From the NCBI GenBank assembly GCA_036510975.1, contig DATCCY010000016.1, positions 1 to 64,000 of the forward strand: a DNA stretch of 64,000 bases, in the 5' to 3' direction. This document shows, piece after piece, positions 26,152-34,476 of this stretch; position 1 is the first letter of the stretch; every line of letters starts with the position of its first letter. Source of the stretch: Longivirga sp036510975. Lineage in GTDB: Bacteria > Actinomycetota > Actinomycetes > S36-B12 > CAIYMF01. Under the pieces are notes generated by a model. It did not search any database, had not been told where the DNA came from, and saw only the letters and a list, made by a program, of their open reading frames with translations. A program made the position numbers and the translations under genes.

Positions 26152-27009
26152 TCAGCGCCCGCGCATCCAGCGCTGCGACTCCGGCAGGCTCAGCATCACG
26201 ACGAGCACCGCGGCGAGGCCGTTGGACACGACCCAGCCCGCGAGGTAGCCGGCGTTCACGTCCGGCAGGCCCGACGTCGCCAGGTCGTACGCCGCCTTGA
26301 GCAGGGTCAGCACGCCGAGCACCAGCAGGGTCCACGCGCCCCAGACGTGTCCCTTCAGCGCTGCGACACCGGCGACGGCGTAGAGCAGGCCGAAGGCCAG
26401 GCAGATGACGAGCAGCTGCAGCAGCGCCGCCCGGATCACCGAGACGAGTCCGTCGAAGCCGGCCGACTGGTCCAGGCCGCTCACGCCGATCTGGGTCGTG
26501 AAGGCGAGGTAGAGGAAGAGGACCAGCGCGCCCATGAGCAGGGTCAGGCCGCCCACGACGAGCCCCACGACCGCCGCCGTGGCGACCCCGTCGGGACGAC
26601 GCAGGGTGGCCGAGGCCGACGCGTGCGCGGCGTGGGCCGCGCGGCCGGTCGTGCCGGGGCCGTTCCAGGTGCTGACCATGCCGGGCACGGCGACGGGGGC
26701 CGCGGCGACACCCGGGGCCGCGAACGGCCCGGTCGGGGCCACCGGGGCGTCGATCGGGGTGCCGAACTGGTTCACCGCGCCTGGGGCGTAGCCCGACCCG
26801 GGTGCGACCCGGACCGGTGGGGGCGGAGGGCTGCCGAACCGGTTGGCCGCCGGAGCGATCGGCGTCCCGAACTGGTTGACCGCCGGGGCCGCGCCCGCAC
26901 CGTGACCTGCGGCGGCGGGAGGCTGCGCCCCGGGGATCGCTGGTACCGACGGCGCGGTCGAGCCGGCCCCGGTGCCGGTGGCGAAGAAGTCGTAACCCGG
27001 GTCTGCCAT
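26152..27009 (-). CDS. Pro/Ala-rich multi-spanning membrane protein with NQFGTPI repeats
   Basis: I do not recognise the function. The 285-residue product has a disordered Pro/Ala/Gly N-terminal half (1-140) and four membrane helices in the second half. The tail repeats a short motif: NQFGTPI at 45-51, NRFGSP at 56-61 and NQFGTPI at 80-86. Such proline-rich heads on small four-helix proteins are common in Nocardioidaceae. GGGAGGGG precedes the ATG. It converges with the upstream plus-strand gene and stands alone. Confidence 0.75.
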   Translation of the reverse strand: MADPGYDFFATGTGAGSTAPSVPAIPGAQPPAAAGHGAGAAPAVNQFGTPIAPAANRFGSPPPPPVRVAPGSGYAPGAVNQFGTPIDAPVAPTGPFAAPGVAAAPVAVPGMVSTWNGPGTTGRAAHAAHASASATLRRPDGVATAAVVGLVVGGLTLLMGALVLFLYLAFTTQIGVSGLDQSAGFDGLVSVIRAALLQLLVICLAFGLLYAVAGVAALKGHVWGAWTLLVLGVLTLLKAAYDLATSGLPDVNAGYLAGWVVSNGLAAVLVVMLSLPESQRWMRGR

Positions 27010-27129
27010 GACGTGCCCCTCCCGCACGCGGACCCGGCGGATCCGCTCCCTGATAGGGCGTTCGGCAGGTGGGGGGCCAACCTTGACCCCGCGAGCGGGG
27101 GACGCGCGGCTCGTGGCCAGCGCTCTGCC

Positions 27130-27135
27130 TAGGCT
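27130..27135 (+). promoter_or_regulatory. -10 hexamer of a leaderless promoter
   Basis: TAGGCT lies seven bases before the GTG of the next gene, and no Shine-Dalgarno is present. The transcript probably begins at the start codon. Confidence 0.4.
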
Positions 27136-27142
27136 GGGTCCG

Positions 27143-27811
27143 GTGACCACCTCCTCCTCCGCCGCCTCCGCCCCCGCCAACGCGCTCGCCGTCTCGGAGC
27201 GGTCGGCGCTGGCCGATCTCATGGCGCAGGTCGGTCCCGAGGCGCCGACGCTGTGCGGCAGCTGGACCACGCTCGACCTCGCCGCTCACCTCGTGGTGCG
27301 CGCCACCCGACCCGACGCCGCGGCCGGCATCGTGGTGGGGCCGCTCGCGTCGTACACGGAGAAGGTCATGGCGCAGGTGGCTCGCCGGCCCTGGCCCGAG
27401 CTCGTCTCCGCCGTGCGCACCGGGCCGCCGCGCTGGTCGCCGGTGTCAGTCCCGGCCCTGGACCGCGCGACGAACACGATCGAGTACTTCGTGCACCACG
27501 AGGACGTCCGGCGCGCCGGCGGGTCGTGGGAGCCGCGCGTGCTGGACGACGGCGCCGTCGCGGACCTGTGGGCCGAGGCGACGCGCGCGGCCGGCTACCT
27601 GCTGCGACGCTCCCCCGTCGGCGTGGTCTTCGCCCCGACCGACGGGCCGCGAGCGGGCCACGAGCGCCTGGTGCGCAAGGGGTCCCGTCTCGTCACGCTG
27701 TCCGGACCGGTCGGCGAGATCGTGCTGGCGGAGTACGGGCGGGTGACTCGCGGGCTCGAGGTTCTCGGCGCCGACGAGGACGTCGCGGCGTTCCGCGCGT
27801 TCCCGCGCTGA
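27143..27811 (+). CDS. TIGR03085-type metal-binding protein (maleylpyruvate isomerase/DinB-like)
   Basis: The 222-residue protein resembles the actinobacterial TIGR03085 family within the maleylpyruvate-isomerase-like four-helix fold. The helix LAAHLVVRATRP and the later YFVHHEDVRRA supply histidines expected to bind a metal. Its reaction is unknown; relatives of the fold use mycothiol or other thiols. I use the GTG at 27143, behind a TAGGCT promoter hexamer; the frame is open upstream but has no ribosome site. It converges on hisF, only 11 bases away. Confidence 0.75.
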   Translation: MTTSSSAASAPANALAVSERSALADLMAQVGPEAPTLCGSWTTLDLAAHLVVRATRPDAAAGIVVGPLASYTEKVMAQVARRPWPELVSAVRTGPPRWSPVSVPALDRATNTIEYFVHHEDVRRAGGSWEPRVLDDGAVADLWAEATRAAGYLLRRSPVGVVFAPTDGPRAGHERLVRKGSRLVTLSGPVGEIVLAEYGRVTRGLEVLGADEDVAAFRAFPR

Positions 27812-27822
27812 GCTCCGGAGCG

Positions 27823-28611
27823 CTACGCCGACGTCGCGGTTCGGCGTACCGGGTGACCGGACTCGGCCAGGGCCTGCTTCACGGCGCCGATCGTGAGGTC
27901 GCCGAAGTGGAACACGCTCGCGGCGAGCACGGCGTCGGCACCGGCGTCGACCGCGGGGGCGAAGTCCTCGAGACGTCCGGCGCCGCCGCTGGCGATGATC
28001 GGCACCGAGACCTCGGCGCGCACGGCCGCGATGAGCGCGAGGTCGTAGCCGTGCCTGGTGCCGTCGGCGTCCATCGAGTTGAGCAGGATCTCCCCCGCTC
28101 CGAGGTCGGCCGCCCGGACCGCCCACGCGAGCGCGTCGATCCCGGTGCTGCGTCGACCGCCGTGGGTCGTCACCTCCCAGCCGGAATCGGTGACCACGCC
28201 GTCAGGACAGCGCCGCGCGTCGATCGACAGCACGACGCACTGGGAGCCGAACCGCTCCGCCGCCTCGCGCAGGAGGTCGGGTCGGGCGATCGCGGCGGTG
28301 TTGACCCCCACCTTGTCGGCACCCGCGCGCAGCAGGCGGTTCACGTCGTCGGCCTCGCGCACGCCACCACCCACGGTCAGCGGGATGAACACCTGCTCCG
28401 CGGTGCGCCGCACGACGTCGTAGGTCGTCTCCCGGTCCCCGCTGCTCGCCGTGATGTCGAGGAAGACGAGCTCGTCCGCACCCTGTGCGTCGTAGGCACG
28501 GGCCAGCTCGACGGGGTCGCCGGCGTCGCGGAGGTCGACGAAGTTGACGCCCTTGACCACGCGGCCGGCATCGACGTCGAGACACGGGATCACCCGGACG
28601 GCAACGGTCAC
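27823..28611 (-). CDS. hisF: Imidazole glycerol phosphate synthase cyclase subunit
   Basis: HisF makes imidazole-glycerol phosphate and AICAR with ammonia from HisH. The 262-residue barrel has catalytic Asp12 (VIPCLDVDAGRVVKG) and the second aspartate in LSIDARR. The phosphate loops GGGVREADD and ASGGAGRLEDF are clear. It is separated from hisA/hisH by an accessory block of about 4 kb and stands as a single gene between two convergent or divergent neighbours. Confidence 0.98.
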   Translation of the reverse strand: MTVAVRVIPCLDVDAGRVVKGVNFVDLRDAGDPVELARAYDAQGADELVFLDITASSGDRETTYDVVRRTAEQVFIPLTVGGGVREADDVNRLLRAGADKVGVNTAAIARPDLLREAAERFGSQCVVLSIDARRCPDGVVTDSGWEVTTHGGRRSTGIDALAWAVRAADLGAGEILLNSMDADGTRHGYDLALIAAVRAEVSVPIIASGGAGRLEDFAPAVDAGADAVLAASVFHFGDLTIGAVKQALAESGHPVRRTATSA

Positions 28612-28663
28612 GGGCGCCAGCCTACGGACCTCTGCTCAGCGCGCCGCGAGCAGTGCACTGACG

Positions 28664-28669
28664 TAGCGT
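28664..28669 (+). promoter_or_regulatory. -10 hexamer of a leaderless promoter
   Basis: TAGCGT lies seven bases before the ATG at 28677, so transcription would begin at that codon. This supports the ATG rather than the GTG at 28668, which lies inside the hexamer. Confidence 0.4.
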
Positions 28670-28676
28670 GGACGAC

Positions 28677-29075
28677 ATGAACGCGGAGATCGAGCGGCTC
28701 TCGGCAGCCACCTACGTCGCGCTGACGACGTTCCGCAAGGACGGGACGGCGGTCGCCACCCCCGTGTGGGTCAGCAGCGACGGCGACCACCTCTACGTAT
28801 GGACCGAGGCCATGTCGGGGAAGGCCAAGCGGCTGCGCAACGACCCCCGCGTTCTGATCGCACCGAGCGACGGCCGTGGGACGCCGCAGGGCTCGGAGGT
28901 GGGTGGCACGGCCGCGCTGAGCGAGGCGCCCGCCGACCTCGACCGGGTTCGACGCCTGCACCAGCGCAAGTACTCCTGGCAGTTCTGGGCGTTCGACACC
29001 TTCGCGAAGCTCTTCCGCCGCAAGAGCGGCGGTCATGTGGTGCTCGAGATCAGCCTCCCGGCACCGACGCCCTGA
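28677..29075 (+). CDS. PPOX-class F420-dependent oxidoreductase-like protein
   Basis: The 132-residue split-barrel protein belongs to the pyridoxamine-phosphate-oxidase-like group whose actinobacterial members often use F420. Typical segments are ALTTFRKDGTAVATPVW (about residues 13-29) and LRNDPRVLIAPSD. The substrate is unknown. It lies alone between hisF (divergent) and a convergent acyltransferase gene. FMN or heme binding cannot be excluded. Confidence 0.8.
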   Translation: MNAEIERLSAATYVALTTFRKDGTAVATPVWVSSDGDHLYVWTEAMSGKAKRLRNDPRVLIAPSDGRGTPQGSEVGGTAALSEAPADLDRVRRLHQRKYSWQFWAFDTFAKLFRRKSGGHVVLEISLPAPTP

Positions 29076-29105
29076 CGATCGGGCGCCGTCGGCGGTGCGA
29101 GCACG

Positions 29106-30497
29106 TCACGGGCGGCGGGGGGAACCGGCCCAGCGGATGAGGGCGCCGGACCCGGCCAGGACGGCGATGGCCGCGGCCGAGTTGAGCGGGAGCCCGGCGT
29201 AGTCGATCACCTTCGTGGGGAATCCGGCGAGGCCCGTCGCGGAGAGGACCAGGGTCGCCACGCCGACCCCGGCGGTGCCCACGGCACTGCACCACGCCGC
29301 CGTGCGTGCGCTCGGCGCAGGAGAGCGCGGCGATGTGTCCCACCACCAGAGCGGGGCGTGCTCGAACGGCCACATCAGGCGCACGACGGCCCATACGGCG
29401 ACGCCGTAGGCGGTCCAGAACGCGACGCTGCCGAGCGCGTAGCCCCATCCGTCGGGCACCGGCCACCCTCCGGCGTCCAGACCGGTGGGGCGCTCGAGGT
29501 GCAGCGCGTGGCCGAGGGTCGTGACGGCGACCAGCACCGGGAGGTGCCAGAGGTACAGCGTCATCGCCACGAGGTTCACCGCCGTGACGGGACGCCACAC
29601 CGACGGGCGCTCCAGCAGGCGCGCGAGCGGCGCGCTCACGAGCGTGAGGAGGCAGGCGAGCACCAACGAGTGGATGGCGAGCACGACGGTCGGCGGTGCC
29701 ATGTTGCTGACCGGCTCCCCCGGCATGCCGACCATCGAGACCGGCCACGGGCCCTGCCGGATCAGCAGCGCGTTGGCGCCGAGGGCCGCGACCGTCACCA
29801 GCACGACCTGCCAGGGTGCGAACCTCGCCGCGGTGCCGTGGGATCGCAGCGACCCGAGGTAGGCCGGCACGGTCCACACCAGGACGAAGTTGACCAGCCC
29901 GACGGCGTCGGGGAAGCCCCAGAAGAACCTCGCGACGTCGACGAGCAGGCACATGGCGAGGAGCGCGAGGGTCACGAGGACGGCGCGCCCCGGCGTCGTA
30001 CGACGCATCAGCGGGGTGAGCGCAGTGACGAGGAGGTAGGCGCCGAGGAACCACAGCAGCTGGGTGACGAGCACCATGAGCGGTTCGGAGGTGCGCGACG
30101 GCGCGAGCAGGGTCACGGTCGCCGCGACGACCGACATGATCGCGAGGTAGACCCATGCGGGCCGCAGCAGGCGGTCGGCCCGCGCCCACAGCCAGGTGGC
30201 GTAGGCGCCGCCGCGGGCCTGGTGCCGTTCCCAGGACAGCGCGTTCGCCGCTCCGCCGGCGACGAAGAACAGCGGCATGATCTGGAACAGCCACGTGAGC
30301 GCCTGGGTCCACGGGAAGGCCGCGAGCAGGTTCCCGAGCACCGGGACGCCGCCCGGCCACGCGACCACGGCGATGATCGAGTGACCTGCGACGACCACCA
30401 CGAGACTGACGGCTCGCGCGGCGTCGACCACCCGGTCGCGGTCCGGCGGCGTGGCCTCGACCGCCCGCTGCGCGGGCACCGGCGCGAAGACCCTCAT
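29106..30497 (-). CDS. Acyltransferase-3 family membrane protein
   Basis: The 463-residue protein has about ten membrane helices and the acyltransferase-3 layout, starting with DAARAVSLVVVVAGHS, where a His lies in the first helix. Such proteins transfer acyl groups to sugars, polysaccharides or lipids at the membrane. The acceptor is unknown. The frame extends far upstream, but the ATG at 30497 has GGAGGGGG before it. It diverges from the GcvT-like gene. Confidence 0.85.
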   Translation of the reverse strand: MRVFAPVPAQRAVEATPPDRDRVVDAARAVSLVVVVAGHSIIAVVAWPGGVPVLGNLLAAFPWTQALTWLFQIMPLFFVAGGAANALSWERHQARGGAYATWLWARADRLLRPAWVYLAIMSVVAATVTLLAPSRTSEPLMVLVTQLLWFLGAYLLVTALTPLMRRTTPGRAVLVTLALLAMCLLVDVARFFWGFPDAVGLVNFVLVWTVPAYLGSLRSHGTAARFAPWQVVLVTVAALGANALLIRQGPWPVSMVGMPGEPVSNMAPPTVVLAIHSLVLACLLTLVSAPLARLLERPSVWRPVTAVNLVAMTLYLWHLPVLVAVTTLGHALHLERPTGLDAGGWPVPDGWGYALGSVAFWTAYGVAVWAVVRLMWPFEHAPLWWWDTSPRSPAPSARTAAWCSAVGTAGVGVATLVLSATGLAGFPTKVIDYAGLPLNSAAAIAVLAGSGALIRWAGSPRRP

Positions 30498-30648
30498 GGT
30501 GGCACCCCCTCCGGACCGGCCCCGGGCATGATCGTGACACCGTGGGCGCCCGGATGACCCCTGGACCGGCGCGTGTCGCCGCGTGCCCTGCCGAGAGGTT
30601 CGCGCGCTACGGTGGCGCCCCCGCTGTGGACAGCCCGAGGAGACACCG

Positions 30649-31728
30649 ATGGACGACGCCGTCCGCACCCCGCTGCACGAACGGCTCGAGGCCCTCGGGG
30701 GCACGTTCCAGAACGACGACGGCTGGTGGTGGATCCAGGGCCTCGGCGACTGGGAGGCCGAGTACCGCGCGGTGCGTACCGACGTCGGCGTCTGGGACCT
30801 CTCCCCCCTGGTGAAGTGGGACTTCCGCGGACCTGACGCACTCGCCGCAGCGAACCACGTCAACGGCAACGACCTCATGACCCTCGCGATCGGACAGGTC
30901 CGCTACGGACCGCTGCTCAACGAGACCGGCGGCGTCGTCGACGACGCCACGACGTACCGCGTCTCCGAGGACCGCGTCCTGGTGATGACGAACGGCCAGC
31001 GCCACGAGGACTACTGGGCCGAGCACCTGTCGGCGTACGACGTCACCGTCTCCAACATCGTGCGCCAGATGCCGCACCTGTCGATCCAGGGGCCGCGCTC
31101 GCGCGAGGTCGTGCAGTCGCTCACCGACATCGACCTGTCCACGCTCGGGTACTTCCGCTTCGTCCCCGAGCCCGTGATCGTCGGCGGCGCGACCGGGATC
31201 CTCGCGCGCACCGGCTACGGCGGCGAGATGGGCTACGAGTTCTTCACCGACGCCGAGGGCATGGTGACGCTGTTCGACGCGCTTGTCGGCCTCGGAGTCA
31301 CGCCGTTCGGCACCGCAGCGATCTACCCGCTGCGCATCGAGGCGGGGCTCGTGATCGCGGGCCTCGACTATGACCCGGGCGTGACGACGCCGTACGACTG
31401 CGGGCTCGAGAGGTTCGTGAAGCTCGGCAAGGGCGACTTCGTGGGGCGCGACGCCCTCGTGCCGATCGCGGCGGACCCGCCGAGCGTCTACCGCACGCTG
31501 CTCTTCGACGGCGAGCTCCCCGAACGGCGTACGCCGGTGCTGCGCGACGGCGTCGAGATCGGCACGTTCCGCGCGGGCTCGACATCACCGGCGTTCGGCG
31601 TGCTCGGGTCGGCCGTGCTGCGTGCCGGTTCGGTCGACGACGGTGCTGTCGTCGAGGTCGGTGGAGTCTCCGCCACGGTGGCGCCCTGGTGCGTGTACGA
31701 CCCGGAGAAGAAGCGCCCGCGGGCCTGA
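30649..31728 (+). CDS. Aminomethyltransferase (GcvT) family protein
   Basis: The 359-residue protein resembles GcvT-type tetrahydrofolate-dependent methyl or aminomethyl transferases. Visible are VGVWDLSPLVKWDFRGPDA near residue 43, LSIQGPRS in the middle, and RTGYGGEMGYEFF. No gcvH or gcvP is nearby, so this is probably not the glycine cleavage T protein; a demethylase of a methylated amine or sulfonium compound is more likely (inference). GAGGAG lies at 30637-30642. It may be co-transcribed with the AraC-type gene 71 bases later. Confidence 0.82.
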   Translation: MDDAVRTPLHERLEALGGTFQNDDGWWWIQGLGDWEAEYRAVRTDVGVWDLSPLVKWDFRGPDALAAANHVNGNDLMTLAIGQVRYGPLLNETGGVVDDATTYRVSEDRVLVMTNGQRHEDYWAEHLSAYDVTVSNIVRQMPHLSIQGPRSREVVQSLTDIDLSTLGYFRFVPEPVIVGGATGILARTGYGGEMGYEFFTDAEGMVTLFDALVGLGVTPFGTAAIYPLRIEAGLVIAGLDYDPGVTTPYDCGLERFVKLGKGDFVGRDALVPIAADPPSVYRTLLFDGELPERRTPVLRDGVEIGTFRAGSTSPAFGVLGSAVLRAGSVDDGAVVEVGGVSATVAPWCVYDPEKKRPRA

Positions 31729-31799
31729 CCGCGGCGATGCCGCGGCACCGCCGACGCGTAGGTGTCCTCCCGTGGCGGTGCGTCGTCTACCGTCGTGCC

Positions 31800-32213
31800 A
31801 TGACGCCGGACGAGCTCGCCGACCTCGCGCACCTGCGTCGCGCCCGCGACCTGATGGACCGGGACTACGCGCAGCCGCTCGACGTCCCGGCGATGGCGCG
31901 CGCGGCGTTGATGTCGCCGTCGCACTTCTCCCGGCGTTTCCGCGCGGCCTACGGCGAGACGCCGCACTCCTACCTCATGACTCGGCGCATCGAACGGGCG
32001 CAGTCGTTGCTGCGCGAGGGTTCGCTCTCGGTCACCGACGTCTGCATCGCCGTGGGCTGCACCTCGCTCGGGTCGTTCAGCTCGCGGTTCACCGAGATCG
32101 TGGGCGAGACGCCGTCGCGTTACCGGGCCCGTGACCACAGCGGGCGCACGGTCGTGCCCTCGTGCGTCGACAAGGTGGCCTCGCGGCCCCGGCGTACGCC
32201 CACTCCGGCCTGA
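31800..32213 (+). CDS. AraC-family regulator, DNA-binding domain only
   Basis: The 137-residue protein is almost wholly an AraC double helix-turn-helix domain (about 8-110). The first helix-turn-helix includes ARAALMSPSHFSRRFR and the second contains VGCTSLGSFSSRFTE. There is no ligand-binding domain. A basic tail follows (111-137). Stand-alone AraC domains often precede a VOC gene, as here, and usually control that neighbour. I chose the ATG at 31800; the open frame upstream lacks a better start. Confidence 0.88.
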   Translation: MTPDELADLAHLRRARDLMDRDYAQPLDVPAMARAALMSPSHFSRRFRAAYGETPHSYLMTRRIERAQSLLREGSLSVTDVCIAVGCTSLGSFSSRFTEIVGETPSRYRARDHSGRTVVPSCVDKVASRPRRTPTPA

Positions 32214-32320
32214 TCGCGGCGCCGGCTCGGCTCCGCACGTCGTCGCTGCGTCGGCCCGTCGCCCCGGCACCGAGCAGGATCGGAGAAGCACGCGTGCGAG
32301 GAGACACCTACGCTCGCGAC

Positions 32321-32719
32321 ATGGCAGTCACCGTCTCCCACATGTTCATCGCCGTCAACGACCCCGATGAGGCCCTCGGCTTCTACCGGGACGCGCTCGG
32401 TCTCGAGGTCCGCAACGACGTCGCCTCCGACGGCTTCCGCTGGGTCACCGTCGGCGCACCCGGCCAGGACGTCGACGTCGTCCTCTTCCAGCCGCACGGC
32501 GGCCGGTCGCAGGCCGAGGGCGACGCGCTGCTCGCGCTCGTCACCCAGGGCTCGCTGCAGGCCGCGATATTCCGCAGCGACGACCTCGACACCACGTTCG
32601 AGAAGGTCCGCGCCTCGGGTGCGGAGGTGCTGCAGGAGCCTGCGTCGCAGCCGTGGGGCGCGCGCGACTGCGCGTTCCGCGATCCCGCCGGCAACCTCGT
32701 GCGCATCGCCCAGGCCTGA
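32321..32719 (+). CDS. VOC (glyoxalase/bleomycin-resistance-like) family protein
   Basis: The 132-residue protein has the paired beta-alpha-beta-beta-beta modules of the vicinal oxygen chelate fold. The first has HMFIAVNDPDEALGFYRDALGL (His7) and the last strand ends CAFRDPAGNLVRI. The metal ligands are partly conserved, so it may be an enzyme or a binding protein. It follows the AraC-type gene by 107 bases with GAGGAGA upstream. The substrate is unknown. Confidence 0.87.
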   Translation: MAVTVSHMFIAVNDPDEALGFYRDALGLEVRNDVASDGFRWVTVGAPGQDVDVVLFQPHGGRSQAEGDALLALVTQGSLQAAIFRSDDLDTTFEKVRASGAEVLQEPASQPWGARDCAFRDPAGNLVRIAQA

Positions 32720-32794
32720 GGCACGTTCGAGGCCCACCGCGCTCGCCGGCCGTCACGCTGCGTCGCACCCGAGCTTCCGGCGCCGGGATGAAGG

Positions 32795-32848
32795 CGGAGA
32801 GTTTGTTGCTCTCTATGCAATCCAGGCGTCCTTCAGTGCAAACGGGGG
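32795..32848. other. Low-GC patch between convergent VOC and ridA genes
   Basis: The 129-base gap contains about 50 bases clearly less G+C-rich than the surroundings, including a GAGAG/CTCTC stem with a TTTGTTG loop and a TTGC/GCAA inverted pair. It may be a terminator, an operator or a scar of past insertion; nothing coding is seen. Confidence 0.3.
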
Positions 32849-33235
32849 TCACTCCCGGTAGGCGTCTACCTCGACCTCGACGAGCATGCGGGGGTCGACG
32901 AAGCGGGAAACCTCGAACATGGTCGCGGCGGGGCGGATGTCGTCGAAGAGCTCGGAGTGGGCGCGGCCCACGGCGTCCTGGTCGCCGATGTCCGCGAGGT
33001 ACATCCTGGTGCGCACGACGTCGGCGAGCGAGAGCCCGGCCTGCTCGAGGGCGCGACGGACCACCTCGAACGCCTCGAGCGTCTGGGCGTAGGCGTCGCC
33101 CTCGTGGCGCACCTCGCCGTCGACCGTCGACGTCGACCCGGAGACGAGCACCCACGGCCCCGCGACGACAGCGCGCGAGTAGCCGACGGCGTCCTCCCAC
33201 GGGCCGCCCGAGGAGATCCGCCGGTCCGAGCTCAC
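32849..33235 (-). CDS. RidA/YjgF family protein
   Basis: The 128-residue protein keeps the RidA active-site arginine Arg101 (RPAATMFEV) and Glu120 (LVEVEVDA), so it may hydrolyse reactive enamine/imine intermediates. Its ATG overlaps the hisA stop by four bases. The pairing with hisA suggests a housekeeping damage-control role in amino acid synthesis rather than a chance neighbour (inference). Confidence 0.88.
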   Translation of the reverse strand: MSSDRRISSGGPWEDAVGYSRAVVAGPWVLVSGSTSTVDGEVRHEGDAYAQTLEAFEVVRRALEQAGLSLADVVRTRMYLADIGDQDAVGRAHSELFDDIRPAATMFEVSRFVDPRMLVEVEVDAYRE

Positions 33236-34041
33236 GGCATCACACCGGGGATCTCGTCACCGCGGCGGAACGGCGAGTTCCACCCCTCGACGCGCGGCGC
33301 GACGGCGGCCAGCGCCTCGGGCAGCGTGAAGGCCCCGGCGTAGAGCGCCTTGCCGATGATCGCGCCCTCCACCCCGTCGGGCACGAGCGAGGCGATCGCG
33401 TGCAGGTCGGCGAGGGACCCGACGCCTCCGGACGCCACGACCGGACGGTCGGTCGCCTCGCACACGCGACGCAGCAGGTCCAGGTTCGGCCCGGACAGCG
33501 TGCCGTCCTTCGCGACGTCGGTGACGACGTAGCGGGCGCAGCCCTCGCCGTCGAGACGCGCGAGCACCTCGAAGAGCTCGCCGCCTTCCTGCGTCCAGCC
33601 TCGCGCGGCGAGCGTCGTGCCGCGCACGTCGAGGCCGACGGCGACCTGGTCCCCGAACTCCGCGATCGCGGCCGCGCACCACTCGGGGTTCTCCAGCGCC
33701 GCGGTGCCGATGTTGACGCGGGCGGCACCGGTCGCGAGCGCAGCACGCAGCGACTCGTCGTCGCGGATGCCGCCCGACACCTCGACCGCGATGTCCATCC
33801 GGCCGACGATCTGCGCGAGCAGGTCACGGTTGGAGCCGCGCCCGAACGCTGCGTCGAGGTCGACGAGGTGGATCCACTCGGCGCCCTGCTCCTGCCAGGC
33901 GAGCGCGGCCTCGACCGGGTCGCCGTACGACGTCTCGCTGCCGGCCGCGCCCTGCACGAGGCGGACCGCCCGTCCGTCTGCGACGTCGACAGCGGGAAGG
34001 AGCTCGAGGGTGGGTACGGGGCGGAACTCGTCGGTCGTCAT
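33232..34041 (-). CDS. priA: Phosphoribosyl isomerase A (HisA/TrpF dual function)
   Basis: This barrel isomerises ProFAR in histidine synthesis and, in most actinobacteria, also PRA in tryptophan synthesis. The 269-residue protein shows Asp19 (LLPAVDVADGRAVRL), Arg27 and Asp175 (VVTDVAKDGTL), the catalytic set of PriA. No trpF is in the window although trpC, trpB, trpA and trpE are. That supports dual function, which sequence alone cannot prove. TAGGGT lies six bases before the ATG, so the priA-ridA mRNA is probably leaderless. Confidence 0.94.
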   Translation of the reverse strand: MTTDEFRPVPTLELLPAVDVADGRAVRLVQGAAGSETSYGDPVEAALAWQEQGAEWIHLVDLDAAFGRGSNRDLLAQIVGRMDIAVEVSGGIRDDESLRAALATGAARVNIGTAALENPEWCAAAIAEFGDQVAVGLDVRGTTLAARGWTQEGGELFEVLARLDGEGCARYVVTDVAKDGTLSGPNLDLLRRVCEATDRPVVASGGVGSLADLHAIASLVPDGVEGAIIGKALYAGAFTLPEALAAVAPRVEGWNSPFRRGDEIPGVMP

Positions 34042-34047
34042 GGCCCG

Positions 34048-34053
34048 ACCCTA
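34048..34053 (-). promoter_or_regulatory. -10 hexamer of a leaderless priA promoter
   Basis: TAGGGT on the minus strand lies six bases before the priA ATG. It indicates a separate promoter inside the histidine cluster, in the 75-base gap after the small membrane-protein gene. Confidence 0.45.
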
Positions 34054-34116
34054 GCGACCCGCCCCCGGCGGCTCGGTCGGACCTCGAGTCCCGTCATCGC
34101 GACGAGGGTGGCCGGG

Positions 34117-34476
34117 TCAGCGCTGGTCGAACAGGAGGACGCGCACGACCGGCAGGAGGAACACGGACACGAGGAGCACCAGGCCGCGGGCTCCCCAGGA
34201 CGGGAGGAGCCACCACGCGAGCACCTGGACGACCAGGAAGATCGCGAGCACCACGAGCGCGTGACGGCGGCGGCGGCGCGCGAACGGGTCCTGGGGCGGG
34301 TAGGTGCGCCGCCACCAGCGGGCGACCCGGTTGTGCGCCTTGGCCGCGGGCGCCGTCACGGAGCCGACCACCGCCGCACGGCTATCGGCCCGTCGCCTCC
34401 TGGCCTCGCGGCGTCGGCGCTCCTCGGCCGCCGCCGCCTCGCGCACCTCACGCCGTCGGGCACGTTCCTTGCTCAT
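34117..34476 (-). CDS. Basic coiled-coil membrane protein, unknown function
   Basis: I do not recognise a family. The 119-residue product begins with a highly charged Arg/Glu/Ala helix (about 1-40), a basic stretch (RRRRR near 76-80) and two adjacent hydrophobic helices (about 82-115). The ATG overlaps the hisH stop by four bases, so it is co-translated with hisH. Its place in the his operon is probably incidental. Confidence 0.8.
   Translation of the reverse strand: MSKERARRREVREAAAAEERRRREARRRRADSRAAVVGSVTAPAAKAHNRVARWWRRTYPPQDPFARRRRRHALVVLAIFLVVQVLAWWLLPSWGARGLVLLVSVFLLPVVRVLLFDQR

Noticed and set aside
30649..31728. Glycine cleavage T protein
   Set aside because: No gcvP or gcvH nearby, and the sequence only shows general GcvT-family features.
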